This document shows, piece by piece, positions 40,599 to 41,222 of a DNA stretch of 41,222 bases. The translations under genes and the position numbers were made by a program. The stretch lies in NCBI GenBank assembly GCA_025769875.1, contig JAGFNK010000460.1, positions 1 to 41,222 on the forward strand, in the 5' to 3' direction. This DNA is from Russula earlei (Eukaryota > Basidiomycota > Agaricomycetes > Russulales > Russulaceae). Within the stretch, counting starts at the first letter, position 1. Each line of letters begins with the position of its first letter. Below the pieces are notes generated by a model. The model was not told where the DNA came from, searched no databases, and saw only the letters and a list, made by a program, of their open reading frames with translations.

Positions 40599-41222
40599 TG
40601 TTACTGAGTGGTTTGGGGTCCGGAAGATGCTGGAACACCTGAACTATGGACTGCACATGTTTGCATCATGCGTGCATCAGATCTTGACCATTTATGTCAT
40701 TAATATCGCATTTGGAACGCGTTGATTGTATCTTTCTGAAGATGTATTGAAGAAGCAATGAGTAGCATTGCTTCTGTTCCAGATGTTCCTGTACTGCCAC
40801 TGTACTGTCGCTTCCTTGATTAGGAAAGTACTTATGACACCAAGATTGCTACTAGGGAAGCACTTAATGCTTCCAGCACCGAGATCATTTACATAGAAGC
40901 AACCTCGCTTCTATGAGCCGCCTGTTGCTTCTATAGCACCAACCAGTACTACAGTAGCACGAACCTTATCCCTGTAGGCCTATATAAAGCCCCCAGTTGT
41001 AACAGTTGAGCCCTAAGCTCAACTTAGTTTGCCAATCCCAAACAGTTGACTCCTACCCCATCTGCAGAGCCCCTCTCATCTTGTTTCCATACTCCAGAAG
41101 GATCTAACACTCCTTCCCCTCCACTGAGTATTGCTTGCTTGACTCAAGCATATCTGCATTGGTAGGACGCATTCATAGACAGTGACCATTGATCTTATTT
41201 AAGGCACTTTGGAGCCTTAACA
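40599..41222 (+). mobile_element. Gypsy-1b 3' LTR
   Basis: 624 bp, TGTTACTGAG..GGAGCCTTAACA, ending on the last base of the window. TATATAAAGC at 40981. Longer than the other two by about 34 bases around 40820-40860, where GAAGCACTTAATG sits next to a partly duplicated, diverged unit (AAAGTACTTATG). It is the only plus-oriented LTR of this family here. Confidence 0.93.

Larger units (their letters stand above)
32453..41222 (+). mobile_element. Gypsy-1b: second chromovirus copy, no 5' LTR, broken by a solo LTR
   Basis: Same gene order as gypsy-1a but on the plus strand, from gag (32456) to the 3' LTR ending at 41222. It begins within gag at the bases matching 31575 of gypsy-1a, so the 5' LTR, leader and gag start are missing. 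It carries a solo LTR of family B in RNase H. Confidence 0.9.

Overview
The window reads as an intergenic, transposon-filled stretch of a filamentous fungus, most likely a basidiomycete of the Agaricomycetes. I base this on the element types (Ty3/gypsy chromoviruses with integrase-linked chromodomains, a Ty1/copia element, a LINE with a triple zinc-knuckle ORF1, pogo-like and Harbinger-like DNA elements) and on decay dominated by CGA-to-TGA changes. I see no host gene, rRNA or tRNA gene, or CRISPR array. Almost every open frame is a broken piece of a mobile element.

Layout. 1-583 is an LTR (family X, minus strand). 584-3536 is a decayed LINE on the minus strand: ORF1 plus the first codons of ORF2, cut exactly at the LTR. 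3537-5207 is a pogo-like DNA element with TA duplications and no recognisable transposase. 5614-6574 is an LTR of family B. 6575-11361 is a mosaic of a duplicated Ala/Ser/Pro-rich repeat (copies A and B), a 721-bp foldback, and an unrecognised minus-strand transcript-like region. 11421-12344 is an unknown minus-strand ORF next to a second family X LTR (12631-13219). 13220-16150 is a 5'-truncated copia pol with its 3' LTR. 16412-17385 is another inverted-repeat element. 18086-23249 is the 3' part of a minus-strand chromovirus (gypsy-2).

Gypsy-2 is cut at 23250 by gypsy-1a, a minus-strand chromovirus with both LTRs (23250-32452) that carries a 555-bp Harbinger-type MITE in its integrase. Gypsy-1a lies head to head with a second copy, gypsy-1b (plus strand, 32453-41222), which has a 3' LTR but no 5' LTR. 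Gypsy-1b is interrupted in RNase H by a solo LTR of family B. The two copies make an inverted repeat with arms of roughly 8 kb.

How the genes work together. In a live gypsy-1 element, gag would be read first. A -1 ribosomal slip at GGGTTTT, directly before the gag stop and 8 nt ahead of a hairpin, would give the pol frame: protease, RT, RNase H, integrase, chromodomain. In both gypsy-1 and gypsy-2 the pol frame runs on past the chromodomain for about 550 codons. That extension contains a conserved YGE motif, a helical stretch and a C-terminal gag-like zinc knuckle with an added Cys/His cluster, and in gypsy-1 it ends at the polypurine tract touching the 3' LTR. This pol-linked second nucleocapsid-like module is the most interesting thing here. 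All copies are inactivated, so the biology has to be inferred from comparing them.
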